This document shows positions 1 through 8,098 of a DNA stretch of 64,000 nucleotides, piece after piece (position 1 is the stretch's first letter; each line of letters begins with the position of its first letter). The stretch is from G963674685 sp964591275 (GTDB lineage Bacteria; Lernaellota; Lernaellaia; JACKCT01), in the NCBI GenBank assembly GCA_964591275.1, contig CAZQAE010000014.1, positions 12,389 to 76,388 on the forward strand, in the 5' to 3' direction. The notes under the pieces were generated by a model. The model was not told the DNA's origin. It searched no databases and worked only from the letters and a program-made list of their open reading frames with translations. The position numbers were made by a program, and so were the translations under genes.

Positions 1-29
1 GCCTGATCTGGCTGCGTTTTAGAGATTGA
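1..29 (+). CDS. 3' end of a gene entering from outside the window
   Basis: The first 29 bases read LIWLRFRD followed by TGA. The same 29 bases recur at 2343-2371, where they close a longer open stretch whose translation looks like the C-terminus of a GNAT-type acetyltransferase. The body of the gene lies left of the window, so the family is an inference from the second copy. Confidence 0.4.
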
Positions 30-106
30 ATGAGCCGGCCCGGCTAAACAACAGATTCTTTGTCCCACCTCATGCGAAAGCGATTAGGCGTTGAGCTCGT
101 ACTTTG

Positions 107-1342
107 TTAATTGATGAAGTTCAATAAAAAATCGCCCAGGCCAAGTCCCGTGCGGAACAAATCGATCATGGGATCGACAGCGGGCACTTCGGGTTCGGCC
201 AGCAATGCATCCGCCCAATCATCGAAATCGTAATCATCGTAATCGAGCATTCCGGAGAATTTGAAAACCTCGATTCTTCGAACGCCGGCGGCCTTGGCTG
301 CGGCGGCGTCCGCCGCCAATTGATCGGGAGTATCATACCAGTTGTTGCCGTTCTGCCTAACAAGACCCAAATCCACGACGGCGGCGTCACCGAAGTGCTC
401 CAGGGCGGTCAGGGCATATGTGTATACGAAATATGGCGAAGGATCGAAAATTCCGATGTAGTGCGCGTATTCCGTAGAGTACGTGCAGGGAGCCACGCGG
501 TCCCAATCGATTCCGCTCATGGGAGAATTGCAGACATCTTGAATGTCCGTATCACCGTCGCCCAAATCATCCAATAGCAGTGGATAGGTGGTTATCTGGA
601 CTTCATAACCGCGATTTTGCAGATCGGCGACGATGACCTGATATTGCGCCACCGAATCCACGAACATATCCCGATCCAAAGTGCCCTCCACGATATCAAA
701 AAGCAGGGCGTAATCCCTGGCGGCCCAGGCATCCTGAATGTCATGGTCGAGCGGTTCTCCCAGTTCCATGTTGACGGAGATGGTGTCTATGGCCGTCGAA
801 ACGGTTTCGGTCCAATCCAGCAGCGTGTTGACGTCCACCTCAAATGTGTCTGCGTTCAGTTCGTTGGGGAATCCGCCGCTGGAAGGATGAGGGCAAAGCG
901 TGATGGGGATGCCCAGAGTTTCCGCCTGGGTCAGGACATCAATAAAATTCTGAGAGCCGATGCTTCCGATACCCGCGCCCAAATACAATCTGAAGCCGCG
1001 CGCGGCAATTTGAGGAAGATAGGGAAGGACCGCCGCGTGTGAGTATGTTTTTAGGCTGTATTCAAATTCGATGTCGTCGTCATCCACGTCATCGTCCACG
1101 TCATCGTTCACATCGTCATTCACATCATCGTCAACGTCGTCATCGATATCATCGTCGGCATCGTCATTGACGTCATCATTCACATCATCGTTGACATCGT
1201 CATCAACGTCGTCGTTCGCATCGTCATCCATTGCGTCGGCGCTGTCGTTGTTGTCATCGTCATCATCCCCGCAGGATACGAGAAATGGCATCGCAAATAG
1301 GCAAAGCGCCAGAATAATGAGTAGTCTGATTTGCGTTTTCAT
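107..1342 (-). CDS. Asp-rich lipoprotein with probable TIM-barrel-like domain
   Basis: The protein has about 411 residues. It opens with a lipoprotein signal (hydrophobic run ending LVSC) and continues after the cysteine as GDDDDD and then about 65 residues of Asp/Asn/Val repeats of the DDDVNDDV type. The remaining 310 residues form a soluble domain with alternating strand and helix patterns (for example ARGFRLYLGAG and RRIEVFKFSG). These recall a glycosidase-like barrel, but I do not recognise a family. The start is placed at 1342 because GGGAG precedes it; an in-frame ATG lies four codons upstream. It is encoded just downstream of the FadR-type regulator on the same strand with a 26-base gap, so the two may be co-transcribed. 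Confidence 0.8.
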   Translation of the reverse strand: MKTQIRLLIILALCLFAMPFLVSCGDDDDDNNDSADAMDDDANDDVDDDVNDDVNDDVNDDADDDIDDDVDDDVNDDVNDDVDDDVDDDDIEFEYSLKTYSHAAVLPYLPQIAARGFRLYLGAGIGSIGSQNFIDVLTQAETLGIPITLCPHPSSGGFPNELNADTFEVDVNTLLDWTETVSTAIDTISVNMELGEPLDHDIQDAWAARDYALLFDIVEGTLDRDMFVDSVAQYQVIVADLQNRGYEVQITTYPLLLDDLGDGDTDIQDVCNSPMSGIDWDRVAPCTYSTEYAHYIGIFDPSPYFVYTYALTALEHFGDAAVVDLGLVRQNGNNWYDTPDQLAADAAAAKAAGVRRIEVFKFSGMLDYDDYDFDDWADALLAEPEVPAVDPMIDLFRTGLGLGDFLLNFIN

Positions 1343-1368
1343 GATCGCTCCCATGGTTTCATCGTGTT

Positions 1369-2145
1369 TTAGTCCATTCCTTCCAGTAAAGCAGCCAGCA
1401 TTTCGTCGTCCTTTCGTGCCTGGCTTTCGAAAATGTTTGCCGCTTTTTCCCCGTCTTTATCCTTTAGGGCGTCAAGCAATTCGCGGTACAAGGCCACGGA
1501 AGTTTTTGGATTGTCGGCCACTTCGAAGTAGACGCCTATGACTTTGGACATCACATCCCGGATCGTGTTTAAAATGAAAACGAAAATCCGGTTTTGGGCG
1601 GCTTTGGCTACCGCGTAGTAAAATGCAAAGTCCAGCTCTCCATTTTGCCTCAACGTAGGATCCGCCTGAACGATATCGTCATATGCTTTTGTCAAAGCGG
1701 CGGCGGATTCGGTATTCATATTCCGCGCGGCCATCTTTAGCATTATGTTGCCGACATGGATTCGCATCTCGGCCATGTCCAAAATGAGTTCCTTGCTGAG
1801 GTCGATTCCATTGTGGATCAGGAAGGATAAAAACTCGATTCCGGCGTGCGCGACGTAGTCCTGAACGTATATGCCACCCCCCTGCCGGATCAGCAGCATG
1901 CCCATGGCTTCCATTCTACGTAGCGCTTCGCGAAGGCTCGCCCGGTTGACGCCGAAGCGCACGGCGAGTTCGCGCTCGGTGGGCAATTTATCCCCGGGCC
2001 GGAAAACGCCATCGAGTATTTTTTCGGTCAACTGAACGAGAATCTCATCCGACACCCGGTTCTTGCCGACGGGCCGCAGGGTGGATAGTCGTCCTTCCTT
2101 GGATTCGGTTAAAATATTTTTCATGGGATCATGGGCTCCAGCCAT
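1369..2145 (-). CDS. FadR/GntR-family transcriptional regulator
   Basis: The N-terminal winged helix carries the GntR signature (GDKLPTERELAVRFGVNRAS, LREALRRMEAMG) at about residues 50-90. It is followed by an all-helical FCD-type ligand domain of about 150 residues with scattered His, Asp and Glu typical of metal and organic-acid binding. Family members repress operons for organic acids or sugars until an effector binds. A second start at 2124 (MKNILTES) is possible and would shorten the protein by seven residues. A perfect ATTGGT-ACG-ACCAAT inverted repeat lies 39-53 bases upstream of the 2145 start, which suggests autoregulation. The next gene on the strand is the Asp-rich lipoprotein, a plausible co-regulated target. 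The effector is unknown. Confidence 0.9.
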   Translation of the reverse strand: MAGAHDPMKNILTESKEGRLSTLRPVGKNRVSDEILVQLTEKILDGVFRPGDKLPTERELAVRFGVNRASLREALRRMEAMGMLLIRQGGGIYVQDYVAHAGIEFLSFLIHNGIDLSKELILDMAEMRIHVGNIMLKMAARNMNTESAAALTKAYDDIVQADPTLRQNGELDFAFYYAVAKAAQNRIFVFILNTIRDVMSKVIGVYFEVADNPKTSVALYRELLDALKDKDGEKAANIFESQARKDDEMLAALLEGMD

Positions 2146-2183
2146 GAATTTGGTCTTTCGTCGGTGATTTCAATGATTGGTAT

Positions 2184-2198
2184 ATTGGTACGACCAAT
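2184..2198. promoter_or_regulatory. FadR-type operator
   Basis: ATTGGT-ACG-ACCAAT is a perfect 6-3-6 inverted repeat. It fits the TGGTnnnACCA core known for FadR-subfamily GntR regulators. It sits just upstream of the FadR-type gene, where it would overlap its promoter on the minus strand. Confidence 0.6.
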
Positions 2199-2257
2199 CG
2201 CCCAATATTAATTTGGCCCACCTCGCATGTCAAGAGCGCCAAAGTATTCAAAAATGA

Positions 2258-2371
2258 GTTGTGTGCGTTAAGCTCTTCAAAAAACTGGGATTTGTCGATG
2301 TCGGCGAGCTTCCCGAATCAATCCTTCCCGACAAAACCGAGCGCCTGATCTGGCTGCGTTTTAGAGATTGA
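2258..2371 (+). pseudogene. C-terminal stub of a GNAT-like acetyltransferase
   Basis: An open stretch of 37 codons reads VKLFKKLGFVDVGELPES and ends ERLIWLRFRD-stop. The pattern LFKKLGFV resembles the final helix and strand of GNAT acetyltransferases, which is the basis of the family call. In-frame TGA at 2255-2257 closes it upstream and there is no start codon, so it is a 3' fragment. Its last 29 bases are identical to the first 29 bases of the window. Confidence 0.45.
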
Positions 2372-2372
2372 C

Positions 2373-2581
2373 GGGCTATTTGCGCGGGTGGCAAGGACAA
2401 GACATTGTGAGCGTTAGCGAATAGTGCTTGTCCGTGTCATGTTTTTTTATTTGTAAAGCATTGGGCAATTACCCAAATCAACACGGACAAGCGCCCTCGC
2501 AGGCTCGGGCCTCAGAAGCTTGTCCATGCCACCCGCGCAAAGCGACGTTATTATTGACTTTGCCAATATCGCAAATAGCTC
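2373..2581. mobile_element. MITE-like palindromic element, copy 1
   Basis: This 209-bp element begins GGGCTATTTGCG and ends CGCAAATAGCTC, giving 12-bp terminal inverted repeats with one mismatch. Inside are two nested inverted repeats: TTTGCGCGGGTGGCA at 2379-2393 pairs with 2527-2541, and GCTTGTCCGTGT near 2431-2442 pairs with ACACGGACAAGC near 2481-2492. ATTGA occurs next to both ends, a possible target duplication. It starts one base after the stop of the GNAT-like stub. The same ends bracket a second element at 27883-28162. It has no coding capacity. Confidence 0.55.
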
Positions 2582-2601
2582 ATTGAGCGATTCGGAAAAA
2601 C

Positions 2602-3660
2602 TTAAATATCCGAAGCCGACCGAACGCGCTCGACCAAATCCCAGTGTTCGTTTCGTCCGATCTCGGACAAAGGCAGGCATTTCAAATTCGGGAAACGAAC
2701 CAGGGCGTTCTGAATCCGCTTCGCGGAGTCAAGCATCACTCTCCGGGGAACTTTCTCGGACAAGACCGCGTCGTAAAGACCCCGTACAATTTCTTCCTGC
2801 CGCCGCACGTCGTGGCAGCACAGAAGAATGTCACATCCCGCCGATGTCGCCATCATTGCGGCGTCCGCCATGCCGTATTGATCCGCCACCGCCGCCATTT
2901 CCAGATCGTCGCTCACCACAAGACCGTCAAATGGAAACTCGCGGGCCATCGCAATGATGGCTGAAGAAAAGGTGGCCGGCAGGCTTTCATCGAAGGCGGG
3001 GTATTGGACGTGCGCCGTCATGATCGATGCAACGCCCGCCCGCGCCGCAGCCCTGAAAGGAATGAATTCCACTTCTGAAATTCGCCTCGCTTCACGCTCA
3101 TCGACAGGCAACTCCACGTGGGAGTCGGCTCGCGTGTCGCCGTGTCCGGGAAAGTGTTTCGCGCACGCCATGACGCCTTCGGACTGAAAACCCCGTACGA
3201 CGGCCTCAACATATTCGGCTGCTTCGGACGCATCGCCGGAAAAGGAACGTCTGCCGATGATTGGATTTTGTGAGCAGGTATTCAGGTCGGCGACCGGGGC
3301 GAAATTCCAGTCAACGCCGACGGCGCGAAGTTCGCGGGCATTAAAGCGGGCGAATGTTTGCGCGGTGGTCAGGTCGCCATACTGAACGAAGGAGGCCATG
3401 TCCGGCCAGATTGTGAAAGGCTCCTTGAATCGCTGGACCTTCCCGCCCTCCTGATCGACGCACACCCATAAGCGATCATGAACGCAAAGCTCCCGCAGTC
3501 TCACGACGAGTTCGCGAAGCTGCGCGGGTTCCTCGTAATTGCGCGTAAATAATATTACTCCACCCGCACCCAGTTCACGCAGGGCGAATCGGATTTCGTC
3601 GTTCACATCGAGTCCGTCGAATCCGACAATAAGGCGACGACCAATTTCAGAAATCTTCAT
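2602..3660 (-). CDS. nagZ: beta-N-acetylhexosaminidase (glycoside hydrolase family 3)
   Basis: The 352-residue protein matches the usual single-domain NagZ length. It carries the family signature KHFPGHGDTRADSH, whose Asp/His pair acts as acid-base, and the nucleophile segment VVSDDLEMAAV. NagZ releases N-acetylglucosamine from 1,6-anhydro-muropeptides during cell-wall recycling and is cytoplasmic in Gram-negatives. No signal peptide is visible. The start at 3660 gives MKISEIGRRLIVGFDG, the expected first strand of the barrel; the 53 extra codons upstream have no family similarity. It is the last gene of a minus-strand run behind cytidine deaminase, 38 bases downstream. Confidence 0.88.
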   Translation of the reverse strand: MKISEIGRRLIVGFDGLDVNDEIRFALRELGAGGVILFTRNYEEPAQLRELVVRLRELCVHDRLWVCVDQEGGKVQRFKEPFTIWPDMASFVQYGDLTTAQTFARFNARELRAVGVDWNFAPVADLNTCSQNPIIGRRSFSGDASEAAEYVEAVVRGFQSEGVMACAKHFPGHGDTRADSHVELPVDEREARRISEVEFIPFRAAARAGVASIMTAHVQYPAFDESLPATFSSAIIAMAREFPFDGLVVSDDLEMAAVADQYGMADAAMMATSAGCDILLCCHDVRRQEEIVRGLYDAVLSEKVPRRVMLDSAKRIQNALVRFPNLKCLPLSEIGRNEHWDLVERVRSASDI

Positions 3661-3698
3661 GGATTGTCTCCGGTTTAATAACGCTTCGCCGTCGGCGT

Positions 3699-4082
3699 CT
3701 AGGGGAAGACATAGGACTCGGGAAACAGTTCGCCAATGGTCGCTACGCGGATCGAATCCGGTGATTCGTAAAGTAGAATTTTCAGGGCGGGAGCAAATTC
3801 GGCGAGCATCTGTCGGCACAGGCCGCAGGGGACGATGCCGGGGCGCTTGGGGGCATACACGGCCAGAGTTTTGAAATCCCGTGCGCCCGCGGCCAGCGCT
3901 GCCAAGAGAGCGACTCGCTCGGCGCAGAAAACCTGCAGAACCGACGGCGATTCAATGTTGCAGCCGCGAAACACGCGCCCGTCCGCGCAAAGCAATGCGG
4001 CGCCGACGGGAAAACCGGAGACGGCCGACAGAGCATTTTCCGTGGCGGCGATGGCTTCTTTCATGAGTTTGAGGTCTGTCAT
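3699..4082 (-). CDS. cdd: cytidine deaminase
   Basis: This 127-residue protein is a homotetrameric-type cytidine deaminase, which converts cytidine and deoxycytidine to uridine forms in pyrimidine salvage. The zinc site is complete: FCAERVALL supplies the first Cys and catalytic Glu, and PCGLCRQ the other two Cys. GCNIES and the N-terminal GFPVGAALL segment are the usual substrate-site elements. Its start codon overlaps the stop of the purine nucleoside phosphorylase gene as ATGA, so the two are translationally coupled salvage enzymes. Confidence 0.92.
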   Translation of the reverse strand: MTDLKLMKEAIAATENALSAVSGFPVGAALLCADGRVFRGCNIESPSVLQVFCAERVALLAALAAGARDFKTLAVYAPKRPGIVPCGLCRQMLAEFAPALKILLYESPDSIRVATIGELFPESYVFP

Positions 4083-4918
4083 GGAAAAAGTCCGATAAGT
4101 TGAATGATGATTTTGGCAAAATTTCCGGCGCCGGTTTCGGCGGCTTTGAGAACATGGCTGTGGGAAAGTCCTTCGCCAGAGCGCCTGACTTCATTGGCCA
4201 CCATGTCCAAAGCCGCGATACGCAAACCGAAGTAGTGCGCCGCGATGGCCTCCGGGATGGTGCTCATAGACACCAGGTCGGCGCCGAAGCCCCTAATCAT
4301 TCGCCTTTCGGCGGGTGTTTCATAGATGGGGCCAGACACGGCGGCGGCGATCCCCCGGTGCAGCCTGACGCCAATGGAATCGGCATAGCTCCGCAATTTT
4401 TCTTCAAAACCAATATCGTACATCCCATCCATATCCAGGAAGGGCGATTTCGATGGATCGAAGGGGCGTCTGTCGGTGCCGGTGAAAGCTTCGAAAAGCG
4501 GATTCGTGCCCATGAGATTGATCTGGTCTTCAATGATGACAAGGTCGCCCGCGCGGTAGTTGGGATTTAGAGCCCCGGCGCTGCTGGTGAGAATAATGCC
4601 GCGTGCGCCCAGTCCGTGCGCCACCTGCGCCGGCAGCGTCGCCTCGTGCATGGCGGCGCCTTCGTAAAGATGTGCGCGACCGGCGAAGATGAGCACGGAT
4701 TTTCCGCCCAAACTGCCGAAAACGAGATACCCTCTGTGCCCGGCGACGCGCGTCGTGATAAAATCCGGGATTTCATCATAGGAAATCGACACGGCGTCCT
4801 CAACCTTATCGGCCAGGTCGGACAATCCGCTGCCTAAAACCAATACCAGTTCGGGAGTATTGGGAACAAACTTTTTGATAGCGGCAACGATGGAATCAAA
4901 TGAAGGATGGAAAATCAT
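4079..4918 (-). CDS. punA: purine nucleoside phosphorylase (trimeric type)
   Basis: The enzyme of 279 residues splits purine nucleosides with phosphate. It shows VLVLGSGLSD (phosphate site) near residue 25, GHRGYLVFG, AGRAHLYEG, the TSSAGALNPNYRAGDLVII core, GPIYETPAERR and a late substrate-site segment with MSTIPEAIAA. The length suits the trimeric PNP family rather than hexameric DeoD. It is followed by cdd with an ATGA overlap and preceded by a RodZ-like gene 19 bases upstream, in an arrangement seen in several deltaproteobacterial-type genomes. Confidence 0.9.
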   Translation of the reverse strand: MIFHPSFDSIVAAIKKFVPNTPELVLVLGSGLSDLADKVEDAVSISYDEIPDFITTRVAGHRGYLVFGSLGGKSVLIFAGRAHLYEGAAMHEATLPAQVAHGLGARGIILTSSAGALNPNYRAGDLVIIEDQINLMGTNPLFEAFTGTDRRPFDPSKSPFLDMDGMYDIGFEEKLRSYADSIGVRLHRGIAAAVSGPIYETPAERRMIRGFGADLVSMSTIPEAIAAHYFGLRIAALDMVANEVRRSGEGLSHSHVLKAAETGAGNFAKIIIQLIGLFP

Positions 4919-4937
4919 GTTGATGCTTTGATGAGCC

Positions 4938-5351
4938 TTAGCTCATGGGATAACCCTCGCGCCCGGTCAATAAGCGCTTTGTCGCCATCAGAAACCGCAC
5001 GATCCGCTCTCCAAAGGACTTGGCTTTGAAGACCTCGACGTTGATCACGTCGCGGTCGGCGTTGGCCTCAATGTGTGTTCTGTATTCCTGGATAACAGGC
5101 GCGGGGTCGAGTTTTAAAATTTCACAGTAGCTTTTAATGAATCCTTTGACATAGATCGGTTCGGGAAGATTCGAGATATCCTCGTTTTCCAATGCGTCCA
5201 GATATGTAAGATGAACTTTTGTGGTCTGACAAATGTCCTGCAGACTGTAACCGCTCTGCTGCCTAACAGCACGCAGGTACGCCCCAAAACCAACGATATT
5301 GCCCGAGTCTTGAGAATCCGTTTCCGGCGCCATTTTCAATTCAGCGACCAT
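4938..5351 (-). CDS. RodZ-like helix-turn-helix protein, cytoplasmic part only
   Basis: The 137-residue protein contains one HTH_25 domain (GAYLRAVRQQSGYSLQDICQ, then YLDALENEDISNLPEPIYVKGF), the cytoplasmic domain of RodZ that binds MreB. Unlike full-length RodZ there is no membrane helix or periplasmic domain; the C-terminus ends in a basic stretch (FLMATKRLLTGREG). The start at 5351 has AAGGAG upstream. It sits directly behind a PilF-like TPR lipoprotein gene, mirroring the pilF-rodZ neighbourhood of gammaproteobacteria. Whether it acts in cell shape or as a regulator cannot be told from sequence. Confidence 0.75.
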   Translation of the reverse strand: MVAELKMAPETDSQDSGNIVGFGAYLRAVRQQSGYSLQDICQTTKVHLTYLDALENEDISNLPEPIYVKGFIKSYCEILKLDPAPVIQEYRTHIEANADRDVINVEVFKAKSFGERIVRFLMATKRLLTGREGYPMS

Positions 5352-5410
5352 GAATCTCCTTCTCGCTGCGGCGAATACTCGCCAAATACTCAAAATATCA
5401 AAAACGACCA

Positions 5411-6184
5411 CTATTCCAAGAGGTTCAGATACTCCTGCGCCTGCGCGCCCAATTTGCCCGTCGGATCGACTTGCAGCACTTTCAGGAAATGCTCACGCGC
5501 TTTGACCTGATTGCTCTTTTTGAGCATGCAGATGCCCATGTCCAGGTTGGCTTCTGGGTAAAATGGGGCCTGCTTAAAAACATATCCCAATTGCAAAATG
5601 GCATCGTCGATTCGATTGGTGGCCATATAAACCTTGGCCAGATTGTCATAAGCAATAAGGTATTTCCGGTCCCGTTTAATGACTTCCTTGAAGTGTTTTT
5701 CCGCCACCACGTAATCCTGCATCTTAAAATGCGCCCATCCCAAGGAATTTAAAGTGTTGGCCTGATTTCGGTAGGTGTCGTTCGTCAAAGCCTCGTTGAA
5801 CTGACTGACGGCTTCCGGATAGCGTCCCAGATAAAGGTAGAGGGTTCCGAGATTATGGCGCGCGTCGGAATATGCCGGATCGAGTTCTATGGCTTTTTTA
5901 TAGGCTGCTTCCGATTTTTCAAAACGTTCCTTATGATAATAAAGTAACCCCAGGCCGTTTTGGATTTCCGCACTGTAGGGGTCGAGTTTCGAAGCCTCCA
6001 GCATCTCTCCAATGGCCTGTGGTCCCTTGTCGGATTTGAAAAAAGCCATGGCCAGATCGTAGCTCGACTTCGCATCCTTCTGTTTAGCCAAACTGACCGA
6101 CAGTTTTTTATTGCCGCAACCGACGGTGACGGCCACGGCGACTACGATAAATAAAACTAATGTATTAATTAAAGTATCGCGCAT
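5411..6184 (-). CDS. TPR lipoprotein, PilF/PilW-like
   Basis: The 257-residue protein has a lipobox (TVGC) followed by five or six tetratricopeptide repeats, such as AIQNGLGLLYYHKERFEKSE-type helices with A, G, Y and P at consensus positions. This matches the outer-membrane pilotin that helps assemble the PilQ secretin in type IV pili. Its position directly upstream of a RodZ-like gene supports the PilF reading. General TPR lipoproteins of other function cannot be excluded because no other pilus gene is adjacent; a prepilin-like gene lies at 26.2 kb. Confidence 0.75.
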   Translation of the reverse strand: MRDTLINTLVLFIVVAVAVTVGCGNKKLSVSLAKQKDAKSSYDLAMAFFKSDKGPQAIGEMLEASKLDPYSAEIQNGLGLLYYHKERFEKSEAAYKKAIELDPAYSDARHNLGTLYLYLGRYPEAVSQFNEALTNDTYRNQANTLNSLGWAHFKMQDYVVAEKHFKEVIKRDRKYLIAYDNLAKVYMATNRIDDAILQLGYVFKQAPFYPEANLDMGICMLKKSNQVKAREHFLKVLQVDPTGKLGAQAQEYLNLLE

Positions 6185-6538
6185 TAAACATCCGATTTTG
6201 AAGCAGAATCACTCAACATCTAGTAGCATCGACCAGGAACGGTGTCAACATTTTGTGTCATCGGAAAATTTATTATTTGAAAGATATTTTCGAAAAATGC
6301 CGAATGGCGACATCGAAACTTAGTGCCCTTCAGATCCGCTTCGTGAAAAGCTCCTTGAGAAATGTTTATTCTCGATAGCTTCACCCACAGGGAACAGCAT
6401 TCCCCGCTTTTTCACCTTCCACTCAGATTCACTCTGGTATTTATTAGTATTGAGAAACTGCGACTGCCTTGTTAATGGATTTATTTTCCCCGGTAGATTT
6501 TTTAAAGCGACCCGGAATCGGAATGGAGAATTGGTGTT
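6185..6538. other. intergenic, no gene seen
   Basis: This 354-base gap separates the TPR lipoprotein start from the end of the methyltransferase-like gene. It is AT-rich. I see no convincing coding frame, repeat or terminator; it probably holds the promoter for the 6184 gene. Confidence 0.4.
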
Positions 6539-7351
6539 TTAAGGTTTTTTGAAAACAGCGTGAATGCTGCGCAGGCTTTGCGCCGTCATGATTTCTCGGC
6601 TCACCTGCGTTAATCCTTCGGAAACGAAGGAATAGGCGATGAGATCCAATTCCTTTGAATCGGGTTTTTCCGTGGGACTTAATTCCCAAAAATAGTATAG
6701 CAAGGCGCCGTTTTTCATAGCTTTGATAAGTGTCGTAAGGCATTTTCGACCATTGCCGGAAAAGATTGTTTCACCGTCCGGGGACCGGCGTGCGTTGAAT
6801 GCGGAGGTATTAATGACAACGGCGATATCAAGGCTTTCCGTCGGCAAATGCACATCCGACATGGTCGAATGAACCGATCCGATGCGCTCGGCGTCAGGCG
6901 CTTTCAAGGATTTGATCAAAAAGTCCAGAAAATCCAGGGAGGTTTTGTCGATGTCGACTGCGTAAAGATATTTAAAAGGGATTCGCGCTTTCAGTATTGC
7001 CGATTCAAACAAACCCGTGCCGCAGCCGATATCGCCAATCACATCCGTCGCGTTGATGGACATGACGCGTAAATACTCCGCGAAGATTTCCCCTTGAAAA
7101 AAAAGACCACTCACGGATTTGCCGTTTGCAATCTGGTCGGAAACCATTTTTTTGTATCTGGCAAGCGCCTTCTCGTCGGGCTTCAACCTGAAAAAATTTC
7201 TGGGTATCAACTCCGTTGACATTTCGGTGGCCGCGGGCGGCGGCTGGTCGTAAGAAAGAGGTTTTTTTTCACAACCGGCACAAACGATGAGAATACTCAA
7301 AATCACCCAAGTAAAAATGGTCGTCAATCTTTTCCCAAAACTTGATCGCAT
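6539..7351 (-). CDS. class I SAM methyltransferase fold with lipoprotein signal
   Basis: The 270-residue product has a Rossmann methyltransferase core: IGDIGCGTGLFESAIL is motif I, YLYAVDIDKTSLDFL is motif II, and SLDIAVVINTSAFN fits motif IV. It is preceded by a clear lipoprotein signal, a hydrophobic run ending IVCAGC followed by EKKP. Such enzymes are normally cytoplasmic, where S-adenosylmethionine is available, so an exported form is odd. It might be a repurposed fold or an inner-leaflet protein. The start at 7351 or 7360 does not change this. The next upstream gene is another lipoprotein on the same strand. Confidence 0.75.
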   Translation of the reverse strand: MRSSFGKRLTTIFTWVILSILIVCAGCEKKPLSYDQPPPAATEMSTELIPRNFFRLKPDEKALARYKKMVSDQIANGKSVSGLFFQGEIFAEYLRVMSINATDVIGDIGCGTGLFESAILKARIPFKYLYAVDIDKTSLDFLDFLIKSLKAPDAERIGSVHSTMSDVHLPTESLDIAVVINTSAFNARRSPDGETIFSGNGRKCLTTLIKAMKNGALLYYFWELSPTEKPDSKELDLIAYSFVSEGLTQVSREIMTAQSLRSIHAVFKKP

Positions 7352-7412
7352 GATTTCCATTTAGCCTTGTTGCGATGTGAATTCCGAAAGTTTTGCCAGT
7401 GGCGCGGCACAA

Positions 7413-8045
7413 TTACGGCGGGCACAATCCGTCATTGGGATGCTTTTCGTCCCGCGGCGCGATGACGACGCGCCCCCAGTCCATGATCCCTTCCTGAATA
7501 TCAAACTGAAATCTCGCCGTCCCCCTGACAAGTTCATTTTGCTCGAAATACCCCATGAGATCCTGATCGATACGGACGGTCTTCCAGTCAGGATCCAGCT
7601 TCCATATCAATTCAGCGAGCCAGACCACATCGTTTTTATAGTGCTTGATTGTCGGCGTCAACGCACGGCCATCTTGCGTCGCCGTGAATGATTTTTCGCC
7701 TATGATTGGCTGTATCTTGCGATTAACTCTGATGCGTATGCCCATTGTAGGAGACTCATAGCGCATAGCGCCCACTCTTCTCACAATCATATAGTCCGCC
7801 TCTCTCGTGCAACGTTCAAAGGGACACAGATGATCGAAGCGCTCTTTTCCCAGATAATAATATTGCACTTCGCAGTATTTTGAATCAATCCCTAAAGGCT
7901 CCGGTGATTTTCGGACTGATTCCGACTGATCCGGGAAAGCCTTTTCGGCAACCTCGCCTCGGTCCATCTTCGCTTTGCACGCGGGGGCGAAAAACAATGC
8001 CATCACAGTGAAAAGAACGTAAATAGGCCTCCCTTTTTTCACCAT
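7413..8045 (-). CDS. hypothetical lipoprotein
   Basis: About 210 residues. Beginning at the ATG at 8045 gives a standard lipoprotein signal (MVKKGRPIYVLFTVMALFF, then APAC). An earlier ATG at 8090 would add a basic 15-residue extension, so the start is uncertain. The mature part has a small Cys pair (LCPFERC) and beta-rich segments (MGIRIRVNRKIQPIIG, ARFQFDIQEG) with no family that I recognise. The gene lies directly downstream of the Wzi-like gene and is likely co-transcribed with it, suggesting an envelope role. Confidence 0.65.
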   Translation of the reverse strand: MVKKGRPIYVLFTVMALFFAPACKAKMDRGEVAEKAFPDQSESVRKSPEPLGIDSKYCEVQYYYLGKERFDHLCPFERCTREADYMIVRRVGAMRYESPTMGIRIRVNRKIQPIIGEKSFTATQDGRALTPTIKHYKNDVVWLAELIWKLDPDWKTVRIDQDLMGYFEQNELVRGTARFQFDIQEGIMDWGRVVIAPRDEKHPNDGLCPP

Positions 8046-8098
8046 CGCCCAAAATGCCTTTTTTCTGCGAACGCGCGAAGCTTTTGGCATGTTCACAT

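Noticed and set aside
1071..1541. Ser/Thr-rich plus-strand open frame
   Set aside because: It is the antisense of the Asp-repeat codons of the lipoprotein; similar Ser-rich frames occur opposite the other Asp-rich genes.
2447..2680. 77-codon minus-strand frame at the MITE-like element
   Set aside because: It runs out of the palindromic element into the nagZ gene in another frame and has no protein-like features.
6444..6743. 99-codon frame overlapping the end of the methyltransferase gene
   Set aside because: It is mostly in another frame of the real gene, with no ribosome site.
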